Assembly (NCBI RefSeq): GCF_002549775.1
Contig: NZ_NMTR01000006.1
Location: forward strand, 37,284 to 101,283
From: Faecalibacterium langellae
Lineage (GTDB): Bacteria > Bacillota > Clostridia > Oscillospirales > Ruminococcaceae
Length of the DNA: 64,000 nucleotides
Direction of reading: 5' to 3'
The position numbers and the translations under genes were made by a program. Below, piece after piece: positions 32,606-41,923 of the stretch; within the stretch, counting starts at the first letter, position 1, and every line of letters starts with the position of its first letter. Below the pieces are notes generated by a model. The model was not told the DNA's origin, did not search any database, and was given only the letters and a program-made list of their open reading frames with translations.

Positions 32606-33481
32606 ATGGACGAAAATAACTCCATACAGCTTTTTGAAGATAGAAAGATCCGTACCGCCTGGGACGAGGAAAAGGAAGAATGGTATTTCTCCGTGGTGGA
32701 TGTGGTGGCGGTGCTGTCGGACAGCGCCAATCCCACGGATTATCTCAAAAAAATGCGCAAGCGGGATGAACAGCTCGCAAGCTACCTGGGGACAAATTGT
32801 CCCCAGGTAGAAATGACCGGCTCCACAGGCAAAAAGCGAAAGGTGCTTGCCGCCAATACCGAGGGCATCCTGCGCATCATCCAGTCCATCCCCTCGCCCA
32901 AGGCTGAACCCTTCCGGCTCTGGCTCGCCGCCGTAGGCCGGGAGCGCATCGAGGAGACCATCGACCCGGAGCAGGCCATCGACCGGGCACTGGAGACCTA
33001 CCAGAAGAAGGGCTATGATGCCGACTGGATCCACCAGCGCATCCTCTCCATCCGCGTCCGCAACGAGCTCACCGCCGAATGGCAGGCGCGGGGCGTGGAG
33101 CAGGGCCGGGAATACGCCATCCTCACCGACGAGATCACAAAGGCCTGGTCCGGCATGACCACCCGGCAATACAAAAACCTGAAAGGGCTCAAAAAGGAAA
33201 ACCTCCGGGACAACATGAGCACATTGGAGATCGTGCTGAACATGCTGGCCGAAACCACGACCACGGAGCTTTCCAAGGCCCACCGGCCGGAGGGCTTTGA
33301 GGAAAGCCGGATCGTCGCCCGGCGCGGCGGCAAGGTGGCGGGAGACGCACGGCGCGCCATCGAAGCGGACACAGGGCGGCCCGCCGTCACAGCGGAGAAC
33401 GCCGCCCAGCTCAACGCCGTGGTGACGGATGTGATCCAGGGCGTGGCGGAAGCGGACAAGCCCAACGAGGACGAGAAATAA
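32606..33481 (+). CDS. BRO-N domain protein (phage antirepressor type)
   Basis: A 291-residue protein. The N-terminal BRO-N domain covers about residues 1-110 (FEDRKIRTAWDEEKEEWYFS, VVDVVAVLSDSANPTDYLKK, KRKVLAANTEGILRIIQSIP). The C-terminal half includes YKNLKGLKKENLRDNMSTLE, a region I have seen in the Tn1549-type versions. BRO-N proteins bind DNA and act as antirepressors in phages; here a regulatory role is likely. The ATG at 32606 has AAGGAGGG upstream. Confidence 0.85.
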   Translation: MDENNSIQLFEDRKIRTAWDEEKEEWYFSVVDVVAVLSDSANPTDYLKKMRKRDEQLASYLGTNCPQVEMTGSTGKKRKVLAANTEGILRIIQSIPSPKAEPFRLWLAAVGRERIEETIDPEQAIDRALETYQKKGYDADWIHQRILSIRVRNELTAEWQARGVEQGREYAILTDEITKAWSGMTTRQYKNLKGLKKENLRDNMSTLEIVLNMLAETTTTELSKAHRPEGFEESRIVARRGGKVAGDARRAIEADTGRPAVTAENAAQLNAVVTDVIQGVAEADKPNEDEK

Positions 33482-33492
33482 GCAAAAAAAGA

Positions 33493-33540
33493 AGCGGGGA
33501 CGCAGCCAACGGATATACCGCAGGCCGCGTCCCCGCTTTT
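33493..33540 (+). terminator. Terminator of the BRO-N gene
   Basis: AGCGGGGACGC (33493-33503) pairs with GCGTCCCCGCT (33527-33537), then TTT. Confidence 0.7.
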
Positions 33541-33656
33541 GCTATGGGTACATATTGGAAAGTGTCAAAAACGTCTGTTTTCTCGCCGCAGGAGCGCGGA
33601 GAAAAGCGCGGATGGGAAATCATAAGGGCATGGTCTGAAAACGCCGCCACGGGGGA

Positions 33657-33842
33657 CTATTTTGCCCGTTTCCCACCCTTATCCATGCCTTTTTTCACAC
33701 GCTGGGACTGGAAGTGCGGGCAGTCCAACACCACCGCCCGGAAGCTCTGCTTGCAGGGATGGATACAGCCCTTGCAGAGCCGGTTGTACTGCCGCCTGCC
33801 GTTCTCCCCCAGGAAGAAGGCCCATTCCAGCCGCCACTTCAC
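33657..33842 (-). CDS. Small cysteine-cluster protein, 61 aa, GTG start
   Basis: Begins VKWRLEWAFFLGENGRRQYN (GTG start read as Met) and contains LCKGCIHPCKQSF with a further cysteine in LDCPHF, giving a C-X2-C-X3-C-X9-C pattern that could bind a metal. I do not know the family. The GTG at 33842 lies eight bases after the stop of the ArdA-type gene, so translation is probably coupled. It is the last gene of the long leftward transfer run. Confidence 0.55.
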   Translation of the reverse strand: MKWRLEWAFFLGENGRRQYNRLCKGCIHPCKQSFRAVVLDCPHFQSQRVKKGMDKGGKRAK

Positions 33843-33850
33843 GCCCCGGC

Positions 33851-35698
33851 TCACAGCTCCCCCAGCTCCGGGGGCTTTTTCTCCGGGGCAGGCCTGGGCT
33901 GCTGCTTTGCGCACTCCTGCTTTGCCGCCGCCAGCCGTTCCCGGATGGAGGGCTTTTTCTCCGGCTGCGTCCGCTCCGCGTGCTCCTTGGCCTTCTCCAG
34001 CTCCTCGCCCCGCCGGCCGTTGTTGATAACGCCGTCGATCATGCCGTAGTCATCCTCCAGCGTCATTTCAGCGGTACGGAGGGGATTGTCCTTTTCCGGC
34101 TGCTCCGCCGCCACGGCAAAGGCCCGCGTGCCGTTGCCCATGATAAGGTATTTTCCGTCCTCGGACTGATGGTGAACCCCATACCCGGCCGCCTCCATCT
34201 GCCCCCGGCTCATGGCCGTCACACAAAAACTGCCTCTGGGCGTGCTGACCCGCTCCTGCGTCGCCATCTGATCCGGCGTGGGGATCGTGACCTCCGCCGC
34301 CCGTTCCGGCTCCAAAAACTCCGGCACCTGAGAAAAGCCGAAGCGGTCGCAGTAATGGGCGGTGTCTTTCCCGTCCTGATGCAGCACCACGATATCCGAT
34401 ACGGACAGGGAGTGCCCGGTGAAGTCTGCCGGACGATCCACATTAAACCGGGTGTAGATGCTTTCCAGATCGTCCTTCGCCGTCAGCGGGGCGGTATAGA
34501 CCAGTTTATAGTTTTCCGGCTTTACGGAAAGGCCGTTGTTGCGGATGGCGTCCAGCGGCTCGAAGCGGTAGTCCCGCGTACTATCTCCCGGTTTCAGCTG
34601 ATAGATGGAGAAGGTGTCGCCCTGCGCCGCACGCGCCTGTGCCACGATATCTGCCGGGATCTGCGCATAGGCGGCCGCCTCCGCCGCGTACTCCCGTTCC
34701 GCCTTTTCCGCGGCGGCCAGCATTTCATCCACGCGGGATCTGTTCGGATCCTCCAAAGCCGCCTTGACCTCGGCAGGGTCGAAATCAAGAAACTCCTCGT
34801 ATCCCGTGGCGTCCTTGAACTTTTCGATCTCGGAAGGAAGATAGTCCTCCTGCGTCTGACCCAGCGCCGCCAGCTTTTCATCCAGAGCGGAGATGCGTCC
34901 GGCCATCAGATTTTCGTAAATCGCTTCCTTTGCGGCGTGCGCCTCCGGGTGCTCCGCCGCGTACTGCGGATCGTTCTGACGGAAAAACTCGTCCATATCA
35001 AAGGCGATATCCATAGCCCACTCAGACTTTTCTTCTTCGGGAAGATCGTCCTGGAAGGTCATCACCCGGTATTCATCGGGGATACTGCCGCGCTCGCCAT
35101 CGTAATACTCGCAGAAGCGGTCCCCCGTATCCCGCACATAGCCCTGATCCGTAAAGCTGCCGCTTTCGTCCATCGCCACGTCCCGGCCGTAGGCCTCATA
35201 GTCGATGTAATTTTGCAGGTGCTCCGGCACCTGCATGACCTCCAGCTCCTCGATATAGTACCGGCCCAGATCGCCATAGTCCTCAATATGGGGATAGACC
35301 TCATAGCAGTCCAGATTTTCCGTCAGGTTGATGATCTCCTGCAGGCTGCCGCAATGGTCGCCCATTTCCATACCGGCCTGAAACTGTGCGTATTCGCTGT
35401 TGCTCATTTCATCCAGCTTCGACGCCAGATAATTGAGCTCGTCCAGACTTTCGTATTCGCCCAGCTTGTCATAGAGGCCGTCCACATAGCAGTCATAGTC
35501 CGTGATGAACCATTCCTCATAGGGCTGGCCGAAGTCATCCCTCTGGCCGATGCCGATACGCTTGAATACCTCCTTCAGTTCCTCGGCGCTGGTGGGAAAC
35601 TTCACCCACTCGCCCACAAGCTCGCCCTCGTTGTACTTGCCAAGATTGGTGATAAAGGCGGCAAAGGGATAGTCCTTGTTGTAACTGTAATCCGGCAT
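33851..35698 (-). CDS. ArdA-type antirestriction protein with YodL and DUF4316 domains
   Basis: A 615-residue three-part protein. The N-terminal part (about 1-170) is ArdA-like: AAFITNLGKYNEGELVGEWV and acidic repeats that mimic B-form DNA and block type I restriction enzymes. The middle (about 370-500) matches YodL (TFSIYQLKPGDSTRDYRFEP, LDAIRNNGLSV). The C-terminus has the DUF4316 pattern (EKKPSIRERLAAAKQE). It would protect the incoming single strand from host restriction. AAGGAGG precedes the ATG. The very acidic composition supports the DNA-mimic role. Confidence 0.85.
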   Translation of the reverse strand: MPDYSYNKDYPFAAFITNLGKYNEGELVGEWVKFPTSAEELKEVFKRIGIGQRDDFGQPYEEWFITDYDCYVDGLYDKLGEYESLDELNYLASKLDEMSNSEYAQFQAGMEMGDHCGSLQEIINLTENLDCYEVYPHIEDYGDLGRYYIEELEVMQVPEHLQNYIDYEAYGRDVAMDESGSFTDQGYVRDTGDRFCEYYDGERGSIPDEYRVMTFQDDLPEEEKSEWAMDIAFDMDEFFRQNDPQYAAEHPEAHAAKEAIYENLMAGRISALDEKLAALGQTQEDYLPSEIEKFKDATGYEEFLDFDPAEVKAALEDPNRSRVDEMLAAAEKAEREYAAEAAAYAQIPADIVAQARAAQGDTFSIYQLKPGDSTRDYRFEPLDAIRNNGLSVKPENYKLVYTAPLTAKDDLESIYTRFNVDRPADFTGHSLSVSDIVVLHQDGKDTAHYCDRFGFSQVPEFLEPERAAEVTIPTPDQMATQERVSTPRGSFCVTAMSRGQMEAAGYGVHHQSEDGKYLIMGNGTRAFAVAAEQPEKDNPLRTAEMTLEDDYGMIDGVINNGRRGEELEKAKEHAERTQPEKKPSIRERLAAAKQECAKQQPRPAPEKKPPELGEL

Positions 35699-35711
35699 AT
35701 ACGCTCCTCCT

Positions 35712-37796
35712 TCAGCTTCGCTTATTTTTGGGAAATTCCAGCTTGAAATCGATGTACCTGCCGCCCGTGTCGCAGAGGATCACGGCGGCGTCATAGGCGG
35801 TCTGTTTCTTTTCAGACCACATTCCCTTGACGTTGGTGCGGCCCTTTTTCAGAAGGTCCGCCGCCATCTTCTTTGTCAGTTCCTTCTTGCGGCTCGTCCA
35901 GAAGCGGTCATTTTTCCAGAGGACAAAGCCGCAGGACCGATCCGAACAGGCGAAGTTTTTCTTCCCCTCATAGACCGGCTGGCCGCAGCGGGGGCAGGCG
36001 CCGATGCTCTCCTTCTCCGGGGCAAACAGCTTTTTGCCATCCTCGGAAATACAGGAATAGGTGGACACGATCTCCTGAACCATCGTGCGGATGCCGTCCA
36101 TGAAGGTATCCGGGTCAGCGCCGCCCTTTGCGATCTCCGTCAATTTCTGTTCCCATTCCGCCGTCAGCATGGGAGAGGTCAGCGGCTCCGGCAGGACCGT
36201 GACAAGGTTGATACCGGCTTTCGTGGGGATCAGGCTCTTGCCCTTGCGCTCCACAAATCCGGCCGCCACCAGTTTTTCGATGATAGCCGCCCTGGTCGCA
36301 GGCGTGCCAAGACCTTTTCGCTCCGCCTCGTCGGGGATATCATCCTTGCCCGCGTTCTCCATAGCGGACAGGAGGGTATCTTCGGTGTAAGGCTTCGGCG
36401 GCTGGGTGAAATGCTCGGTGACGGAAACCTCCGCGCCGTCAAAGGTCTGCCCTTCGGTGAAGTCCGGGAGCGCGCCGCCGTCCCCGTCCGCGGGCTTTTC
36501 TTTCAGGGAGGCGCGGAAAATGCGGTCGATCTCCCGCCAGCCTTCGGAGAGGACGCGCCTGCCTTTTGCGGTGAAGGAATGGCCGCCGCAGTCAAAGGCA
36601 GCCGTGACCGTCTCATACACATAGGACTCCGCCGACGCGCACAGCAGACGGCAGCAGATCAGAAGAATCAGCTCACGCTCGCCCAGGGGCAGGGCGGGGA
36701 TATCCGCTTTCTCGATCTCCATCGTGGGGATAATGGCGTGGTGGTCGGATACGTCCTTGTCGGAGACCATGGCCTCCACCAGCGGGAAGAAGTTTGTGCA
36801 GCCATCAAAGGGCGGCAGCTTCGCCGCCAGGTGGATCACACAGGAGGCCGTTTCCGCCATATCGGAGGTCAGATGCCGGCTGTCCGTGCGGGGATAGGTC
36901 AGCAGCTTTTTTTCGTAGAGGCTCTGAGCGTAGTCAAGGGTCTGCTTCGCCGTGTAGCCAAGCAGCCGGTTTGCCTCACGCTGCAAGGTGGTGAGGTCAT
37001 AGAGCTTCGGAGGCTGTTCCTTCTTCTGCTCCTTCGTGACGGAAGTACAGATGACGGCCGCGCCCTTGCACATAGCCGCCGCCTGCTCCGCCTCCGCCGG
37101 ATCGGTGAATCTCTCCGATACCGCCTCCGCGCCGGCCAGGGTCAGGCGCACATGATGATACTTCTCCTTCTGGAACAGCGCGATCTTCGCGTCCCGCGCC
37201 GCCAGCAGGGACAAGGTGGGCGTTTGGACGCGGCCCACGTTCAGGGTACGGTGATAGAGGACGGAGAAAAGGCGGGTGGCGTTGATCCCCACCAGCCAGT
37301 CCGCCCTCTGGCGGCAGAGGGCTGATTGATACAGGGCTTCATACTCGGCGCCGGGGCGCAGCTCGGAAAAGCCCTCCCGGATGGCGCTGTCCTCCATGGA
37401 CGAGATCCAAAGCCGGAGGACCGGCTTGCGGCAGCCGGCCAGTTCATACACCAGACGGAAGATCAGCTCGCCCTCCCGTCCGGCGTCGCAGGCGTTGACA
37501 ATCTCCGTTACGTCCTCCCGCGCCATGAGGCGCTTCACATTGTCCAAAGCCGTCTCCTTGCCGGGGATGGGGGCGTAGCGGAAGGGCTCCGGCAGGATGG
37601 GCAGATCCTCATAGCGCCATTTTTTGAAGCGTTCGTCATAGTCGCCCGCGTCCAGCGGGGATACCAGGTGCCCCACGCACCAGGAAACGATCAGGCCGCT
37701 GCCCTCATAAAAGCCATCGGCCCTGGATGAAGCACCCAGGGCCGACGCGATGGATTTTGCCACGCTCGGTTTTTCCGCGATGATCAGCTTACTCAT
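35712..37796 (-). CDS. topB: DNA topoisomerase III (type IA)
   Basis: A 694-residue type IA topoisomerase. The N-terminal Toprim domain has [19 protein letters not shown] and [20 protein letters not shown]. The catalytic tyrosine is in [12 protein letters not shown] (about residue 299), and [20 protein letters not shown] follows. The C-terminus has one zinc-ribbon-like unit ([20 protein letters not shown]). It would relieve or decatenate DNA during transfer. GGAGG lies six bases before the ATG at 37796, which overlaps the DUF4366 stop by eight bases. Confidence 0.94.
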   Translation of the reverse strand: MSKLIIAEKPSVAKSIASALGASSRADGFYEGSGLIVSWCVGHLVSPLDAGDYDERFKKWRYEDLPILPEPFRYAPIPGKETALDNVKRLMAREDVTEIVNACDAGREGELIFRLVYELAGCRKPVLRLWISSMEDSAIREGFSELRPGAEYEALYQSALCRQRADWLVGINATRLFSVLYHRTLNVGRVQTPTLSLLAARDAKIALFQKEKYHHVRLTLAGAEAVSERFTDPAEAEQAAAMCKGAAVICTSVTKEQKKEQPPKLYDLTTLQREANRLLGYTAKQTLDYAQSLYEKKLLTYPRTDSRHLTSDMAETASCVIHLAAKLPPFDGCTNFFPLVEAMVSDKDVSDHHAIIPTMEIEKADIPALPLGERELILLICCRLLCASAESYVYETVTAAFDCGGHSFTAKGRRVLSEGWREIDRIFRASLKEKPADGDGGALPDFTEGQTFDGAEVSVTEHFTQPPKPYTEDTLLSAMENAGKDDIPDEAERKGLGTPATRAAIIEKLVAAGFVERKGKSLIPTKAGINLVTVLPEPLTSPMLTAEWEQKLTEIAKGGADPDTFMDGIRTMVQEIVSTYSCISEDGKKLFAPEKESIGACPRCGQPVYEGKKNFACSDRSCGFVLWKNDRFWTSRKKELTKKMAADLLKKGRTNVKGMWSEKKQTAYDAAVILCDTGGRYIDFKLEFPKNKRS

Positions 37797-38490
37797 GCTC
37801 CGCCTCCGTTTCAGCCTCCGCAGGCTCATCCTCGTTGATATACTCCTCGTCAGGGAAATCGTACTCGTCGGGATCGGCGCTGACCTTCACGCTGCTGCGG
37901 TTCGGCTTGATGAACTTCACATAGGCGAAGGCTCCGCCGCCTGCCAGCACCAGCAGCGCCACCACGGCCAGAAGGCCGCTGCCGCTCTTTTTCTTCGGCT
38001 GCTCCGGTTCCGGTTCCGGCTCCCTGGCCTTCTCCCTGCCCGCGCACTCGGAGAGGTTGGTCTTGCAGACAGAGCAGGATGTATCCACCGCGCCGGCCGT
38101 GCATTTTTCCTTACAGGTACACACAGGGGCGGCAGGCGTCTCCTCGTCCATCAGGGCCAGCAGGTCGCGCTCGTCTACCTGGTTGAGAAAGTGGACGGTG
38201 TTCTCGCCGTCCTCCGCCCGGTCGATGATGATGTAGAAATAGTTGCCGCCTTTTGTGACCACGGTGATGAACTGCTTGTCCCCAGCGCTCTCACCGGCGA
38301 TATCGTCCACCAGGGTCATGTTGCCCTCCGGGGTCAGGGGCTGGGGCTCATAGCCGCCCGTGGTCTCCTCCCCGGTGTAGTAGGGCTCGCCGTCCCCGCC
38401 GCCTGCGAAGGCCACGGTGGAGGTGGCCGCCATGCAGAAAAGCGCCAGGAACACGGCGGCGAAACGGCGAAAAGCTCTGTTACGCTTCAT
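37789..38490 (-). CDS. DUF4366 (CD1107-type) mobile-element membrane protein
   Basis: About 233 residues. A signal peptide (residues 1-30, ending TSTVAFAGG) leads to an extracellular domain with [20 protein letters not shown] and a cysteine-rich stretch (CTCKEKC, SCSVC). A membrane helix ([19 protein letters not shown]) and an acidic cytoplasmic tail follow. This is the layout of the CD1107-type proteins of clostridial conjugative transposons, thought to belong to the transfer apparatus. The ATG at 38490 has GAGGG upstream; it overlaps genes on both sides. Confidence 0.85.
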   Translation of the reverse strand: MKRNRAFRRFAAVFLALFCMAATSTVAFAGGGDGEPYYTGEETTGGYEPQPLTPEGNMTLVDDIAGESAGDKQFITVVTKGGNYFYIIIDRAEDGENTVHFLNQVDERDLLALMDEETPAAPVCTCKEKCTAGAVDTSCSVCKTNLSECAGREKAREPEPEPEQPKKKSGSGLLAVVALLVLAGGGAFAYVKFIKPNRSSVKVSADPDEYDFPDEEYINEDEPAEAETEAEHE

Positions 38491-38737
38491 CTTCCGCACC
38501 CTCGCTTTCCTCCGTCTCCATCAGCCCGTCCGGCAGGGAGATCATGCCGCTGGCGTAGGCGCGCAGGAAGGCAGTGAGTTCCCTGTTGTCCATGCGGACA
38601 GCCTTCACCATGCGGACGATCTCCAGGTTCTCCTCCTCCGTGAGCTGGGCTTCCAGCGCGCGGAGACGCTTCTGCTGCTCCGCGATCTTTTCCCTCGTTT
38701 TCTCAATATCCTTGCGGATCTTCTCAGTCGTTGCCAT
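38480..38737 (-). CDS. DUF4315 small coiled-coil protein
   Basis: An 85-residue highly charged protein starting [20 protein letters not shown], with a helical coiled coil over residues 3-40, then [18 protein letters not shown]. This is the DUF4315 pattern of Tn1549-like elements. Its role is unknown. GGAG lies before the ATG at 38737. It overlaps the DUF4366 gene by 11 bases and the PP-loop gene by 14. Confidence 0.82.
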   Translation of the reverse strand: MATTEKIRKDIEKTREKIAEQQKRLRALEAQLTEEENLEIVRMVKAVRMDNRELTAFLRAYASGMISLPDGLMETEESEGAEDEA

Positions 38738-39464
38738 GATTGCATTGCTCCTTTCCAAATCGTTCTTTCCATGAATAATTGCGCCCAAGCCCCCGAACGG
38801 TTTTTAGGTTGGCCCGTGCGTTATCCTCCAATGCCAGCGCGCGCCGGAACAGGTCCGGGTAACACTCCCGCAGGTCGATGATCTCCTCCGCCCGCATACT
38901 GGGGCAGAAAAAGCAGGAGGACTTTCCCGGCTGCGGCAGGCCCGCCGCCTCGATTGCCCGGATACACGCCTCCCGGTCCCAGCCCCATTCCATCAGGGGA
39001 TACCATTTGCTGTACTTTGGGTCTGCCAGATCACGCAGAAGGACCTTGTCGCTGCGATAGTGTTCGCCAGCGTCATAGCCGATGAACTTGACCACCTTTT
39101 TCCCGCTGTTCCAGACCTCACGGCATGGAGGATGGTTGTTACAGAACTTTTCCTGCGGTCCGATCTTGTGTTTCAGAGAACACCGCTTGAAGCCGTAGGC
39201 GATGGAGGGCAGCGTACCGCTTTTCAGACATTCATCCTCCAAGGTCAGCCGCCTGCCGTCCTTCGTGGTCTTATAGACCCGCGTGATCTCCGGCATACCG
39301 TGATCCTTCAGCCAGCGATCCATGATATCCAGATAGGCGTAGGTATGGGGATGCTCACCGCCCGTATCCGCAAACAGGATCAGGTCAACAGGGATACGGT
39401 GCTGGTGCAGCCCAACAAGAAGGGCGGTGCTGTTCGCACCGCCGCCATAGGAAACAATATTGAT
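38724..39464 (-). CDS. PAPS-reductase-like PP-loop protein with ATC in the start position
   Basis: A 246-residue protein of the phosphoadenosine phosphosulfate reductase superfamily as found on conjugative transposons. The PP-loop NIVSYGGGANSTALLVGL sits at the very N-terminus, then LILFADTGGEHPHTYAYLDI and cysteine clusters (FCNNHPPC, SSCFFCPS). The domain requires the frame to begin near 39464, but the codon where homologues have Met reads ATC, with GAGGTG five bases upstream, and no ATG, GTG or TTG occurs before 39323. Either ATC is used as a rare start or a point change damaged it. An ATG at 39323 would give a truncated protein without the PP-loop. Confidence 0.7.
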   Translation of the reverse strand: MNIVSYGGGANSTALLVGLHQHRIPVDLILFADTGGEHPHTYAYLDIMDRWLKDHGMPEITRVYKTTKDGRRLTLEDECLKSGTLPSIAYGFKRCSLKHKIGPQEKFCNNHPPCREVWNSGKKVVKFIGYDAGEHYRSDKVLLRDLADPKYSKWYPLMEWGWDREACIRAIEAAGLPQPGKSSCFFCPSMRAEEIIDLRECYPDLFRRALALEDNARANLKTVRGLGRNYSWKERFGKEQCNHGND

Positions 39465-39473
39465 ATGCTCACC

Positions 39474-39917
39474 TCATCTCAAAGCCTTTTCGTATCGGTA
39501 TTTCATCTGCGCCGGATACAGCGGTTCGGACGGGCGGCGCTTGCCGGTCCACTCCCGTCCGCCCGCCAGCCCCGCGCACTGCCAGCCGGAGGCACGAAGG
39601 CTGACGCCGCTCTCCGTGTCCAGAATGTAGGTGACGATCCTATGGTAGCCCAGGACCTTCGCCGCCCGCGCCGCCGCGCCATAGAGGAAGCTGCAAGCGT
39701 TTTTTGTCCCGTCCGTGCAGAGGCGGTTGACCTCCAGAGTCAGCCCATCGTCCAGGTATCGGCTCACCGGCCGCCCCACGATGGCGACGCCCGCCAGATG
39801 GCCGTTCGCTATGCAGCCCAGGGAGAACTTATGCCCTCGCACCGGCTTATGGTGGCGGTGGTGCTCTGCGACAAACCTGTTTGCGTCGGCAAGAGACATC
39901 GGTTTTACAGTCAGCAT
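39474..39917 (-). CDS. XF1762-type GNAT-like protein
   Basis: A 147-residue protein with ADANRFVAEHHRHHKPVRGH and FSLGCIANGHLAGVAIVGRP, a pattern I recognise from the XF1762 family; it resembles an acetyltransferase-like fold. Function unknown. The ATG at 39917 has GGAGG eight bases upstream. It lies between the NlpC/P60 gene and the PP-loop gene with small gaps, in the same transcript. Confidence 0.78.
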   Translation of the reverse strand: MLTVKPMSLADANRFVAEHHRHHKPVRGHKFSLGCIANGHLAGVAIVGRPVSRYLDDGLTLEVNRLCTDGTKNACSFLYGAAARAAKVLGYHRIVTYILDTESGVSLRASGWQCAGLAGGREWTGKRRPSEPLYPAQMKYRYEKALR

Positions 39918-39931
39918 CGGCTCCGCCTCCA

Positions 39932-41923
39932 TCAGTTGTACGGCGGTCTGCCGTAGGCATAAAGGTGGGACTGCCAGTAATTCGAGTTGAGACTGGTGTA
40001 CTGGATGGGATCCCCGCAGTGCAGGAGCATCCCGTCCCCCACATAAAAGCCCACATGGCTGACCCCCGGCGTGTCGTAGGTGCCCACAAAGAACACCAGA
40101 TCCCCCGGCCGCGGCTCGGATACCGGCGTGGACATGTTGTAGAGGCCCTGCGCCCCCAGCCGCCCGGTATCGCACAGGCCGCTGTTGGTCAGGACATAGC
40201 TGACAAAGCCGCTGCAATCAAAGGAGGTGGACGGGCTGCTGCCGCCCCAGACATAGGGAAAGCCCAGATACTTCTCCGCCTCCGTAATCAGCGTGGCAAA
40301 GCGCTCGTCGGACAGATACTCCGCTGGGATCTCGTACTTGGCGGGCGGGTTGGTCACATACTTGGGAACATAGCCGGAGGACGGGAACAGGTCTGGGCGG
40401 TTGCCCAGGGTGGACATATACACGGCGTACATGGAAAGCGTCTCCTGATCCATCATGTAGACCGGCAGATGGGAGAGGTCGAAGTTTTCCAGCTTCACGG
40501 TGCAGATATAATAATCGTAATAGACCCGGTAGCTCTCCGTATGGGTGTTGCCCTCCTCGTCCGTCCAGGTATCCGTCTCAATGTAGTACCGCCGTTCCAC
40601 CTCCACCGTCTCGGTGAGGATGTATTGCCGGTCAAACAGCATTTGAAGGTCGCCCTGCACCTGGTCTATGGTGAAGGCCCCCTCATGGAGCGCCGACAGG
40701 ATGGACAGCAGCACATAGGGATCGTGCTCGATCTCGTCCAGATCGTAGTGATACTCGTCATAGTCGTGGGCCTGCTCATAGGTATCCAGATACCGCCGCA
40801 GCTCGTCCTCCTTGGCGCAGTAGGCGGCCTCTGCCGCCAGCAGGTCAGCATCCTCGGAGAGATAGGAGGAGGCCACAATGTTGGATACGCCTCCGCCGAA
40901 CATGGAGGAGCAGGATTGCAGCAGGCCCAACAGCAGCACCAGCACAAGGCCGATCCCGCCGATGATAAGGAACGCCTTTTTGTGCCGGGCTATGAACTCG
41001 CCGGCCTTCTTCGCCGCCTCCGCGCCTTTCTTTGCGCTCCTGGCTGCCGTCTGTGCCGCCGCCTTTGCACCCTCCGCGCCGCGCGACGCCCGGTAGGCCG
41101 CCGCGTACTGCCGCTGCATCCGCTTCTTCTGCCAGATGCGGGAGATGGGGCTGCCGGACGCAAGCTGGGGGTTATCATGGAGCGCCTTTTGGTAAAGCGC
41201 CTCTGCGTTGGCCCTGACCGCCGCCTGCTCCGCCTTTGCCGCGTCCCGCCAGGGCTTCACCTGCCGCTCCGCCCGCCAGTTTTGCAGCTTGCGGTTCCCA
41301 TAGCCCACGGCCTTTTCCATGCCGCGCTCGGTGAGATGGCCCGCGGCCACGCCGGAGTTCTCCTGCTCCACCTCCCGCACCTTGGCATGGGCGGCGTGGG
41401 CGACCTCCTGCAAAGGCCGCGCCAGCGGGTTCGGCCCCGGCTGCCGGATCGAAGCCGGCTTATCCGTCTCATGGAATACCAGCCTTGTACGCCCGGCGCC
41501 GGAAGCCTCGTCAAAGACACGCTCCGTGCCCAGGACGCGCTTTTTGGGGATGGCGGCCCTTGCCGCGTCCAGTTTATCCGCCGCCTTGTCGGACTTGCGG
41601 ATCGCTTTTTGCAGCTCCGGCGCAGCACGTTCCTCCTCGGTGAATTGCAAACGGGAGGATGGGCGGCTATTTGCCACCGTACCCTCCCGGTAGGCTTTGC
41701 GGCGGTTCCGCCGCTTTTTCTTCTGAGACTTCCGGACGCGCCGGTCGTCCAGATGGTGGAGGGCAGTCCTCGCCAGCACCGTGGAATCGCCGGCGGGGGA
41801 ATAGTCCTGCTCCGGCGCACGATCTGAAACATGGCTCGCCTCGCCTGTGACCATGTTGACGGAAATGGCTCCGTCGCGGGTCATCTTCTGCGCCTCCTTC
41901 TCGGAGGCTTTCCATTCCTTCAT
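39932..41923 (-). CDS. Membrane-anchored NlpC/P60 peptidoglycan hydrolase (CD1108 type)
   Basis: A 663-residue protein that opens the cell wall for the conjugation channel. Residues 1-310 are basic and helical (cytoplasmic), a membrane helix lies near 325-345 (KKAFLIIGGIGLVLVLLLGL), then an extracellular VirB1/VirB8-like region, and the C-terminal NlpC/P60 domain with catalytic Cys in TSFDCSGFVSYV (about residue 569) and His in GVSHVGFYVGD (about 619). The layout matches Tn916 Orf14-type proteins enlarged as in CD1108. Its ATG overlaps the methyltransferase stop by four bases. Confidence 0.9.
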   Translation of the reverse strand: MKEWKASEKEAQKMTRDGAISVNMVTGEASHVSDRAPEQDYSPAGDSTVLARTALHHLDDRRVRKSQKKKRRNRRKAYREGTVANSRPSSRLQFTEEERAAPELQKAIRKSDKAADKLDAARAAIPKKRVLGTERVFDEASGAGRTRLVFHETDKPASIRQPGPNPLARPLQEVAHAAHAKVREVEQENSGVAAGHLTERGMEKAVGYGNRKLQNWRAERQVKPWRDAAKAEQAAVRANAEALYQKALHDNPQLASGSPISRIWQKKRMQRQYAAAYRASRGAEGAKAAAQTAARSAKKGAEAAKKAGEFIARHKKAFLIIGGIGLVLVLLLGLLQSCSSMFGGGVSNIVASSYLSEDADLLAAEAAYCAKEDELRRYLDTYEQAHDYDEYHYDLDEIEHDPYVLLSILSALHEGAFTIDQVQGDLQMLFDRQYILTETVEVERRYYIETDTWTDEEGNTHTESYRVYYDYYICTVKLENFDLSHLPVYMMDQETLSMYAVYMSTLGNRPDLFPSSGYVPKYVTNPPAKYEIPAEYLSDERFATLITEAEKYLGFPYVWGGSSPSTSFDCSGFVSYVLTNSGLCDTGRLGAQGLYNMSTPVSEPRPGDLVFFVGTYDTPGVSHVGFYVGDGMLLHCGDPIQYTSLNSNYWQSHLYAYGRPPYN

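Noticed and set aside
33662..35746. 694-codon plus-strand frame opposite the ArdA-type gene
   Set aside because: Low-complexity composition without motifs; the minus-strand gene has clear ArdA, YodL and DUF4316 features and couples with its neighbours.
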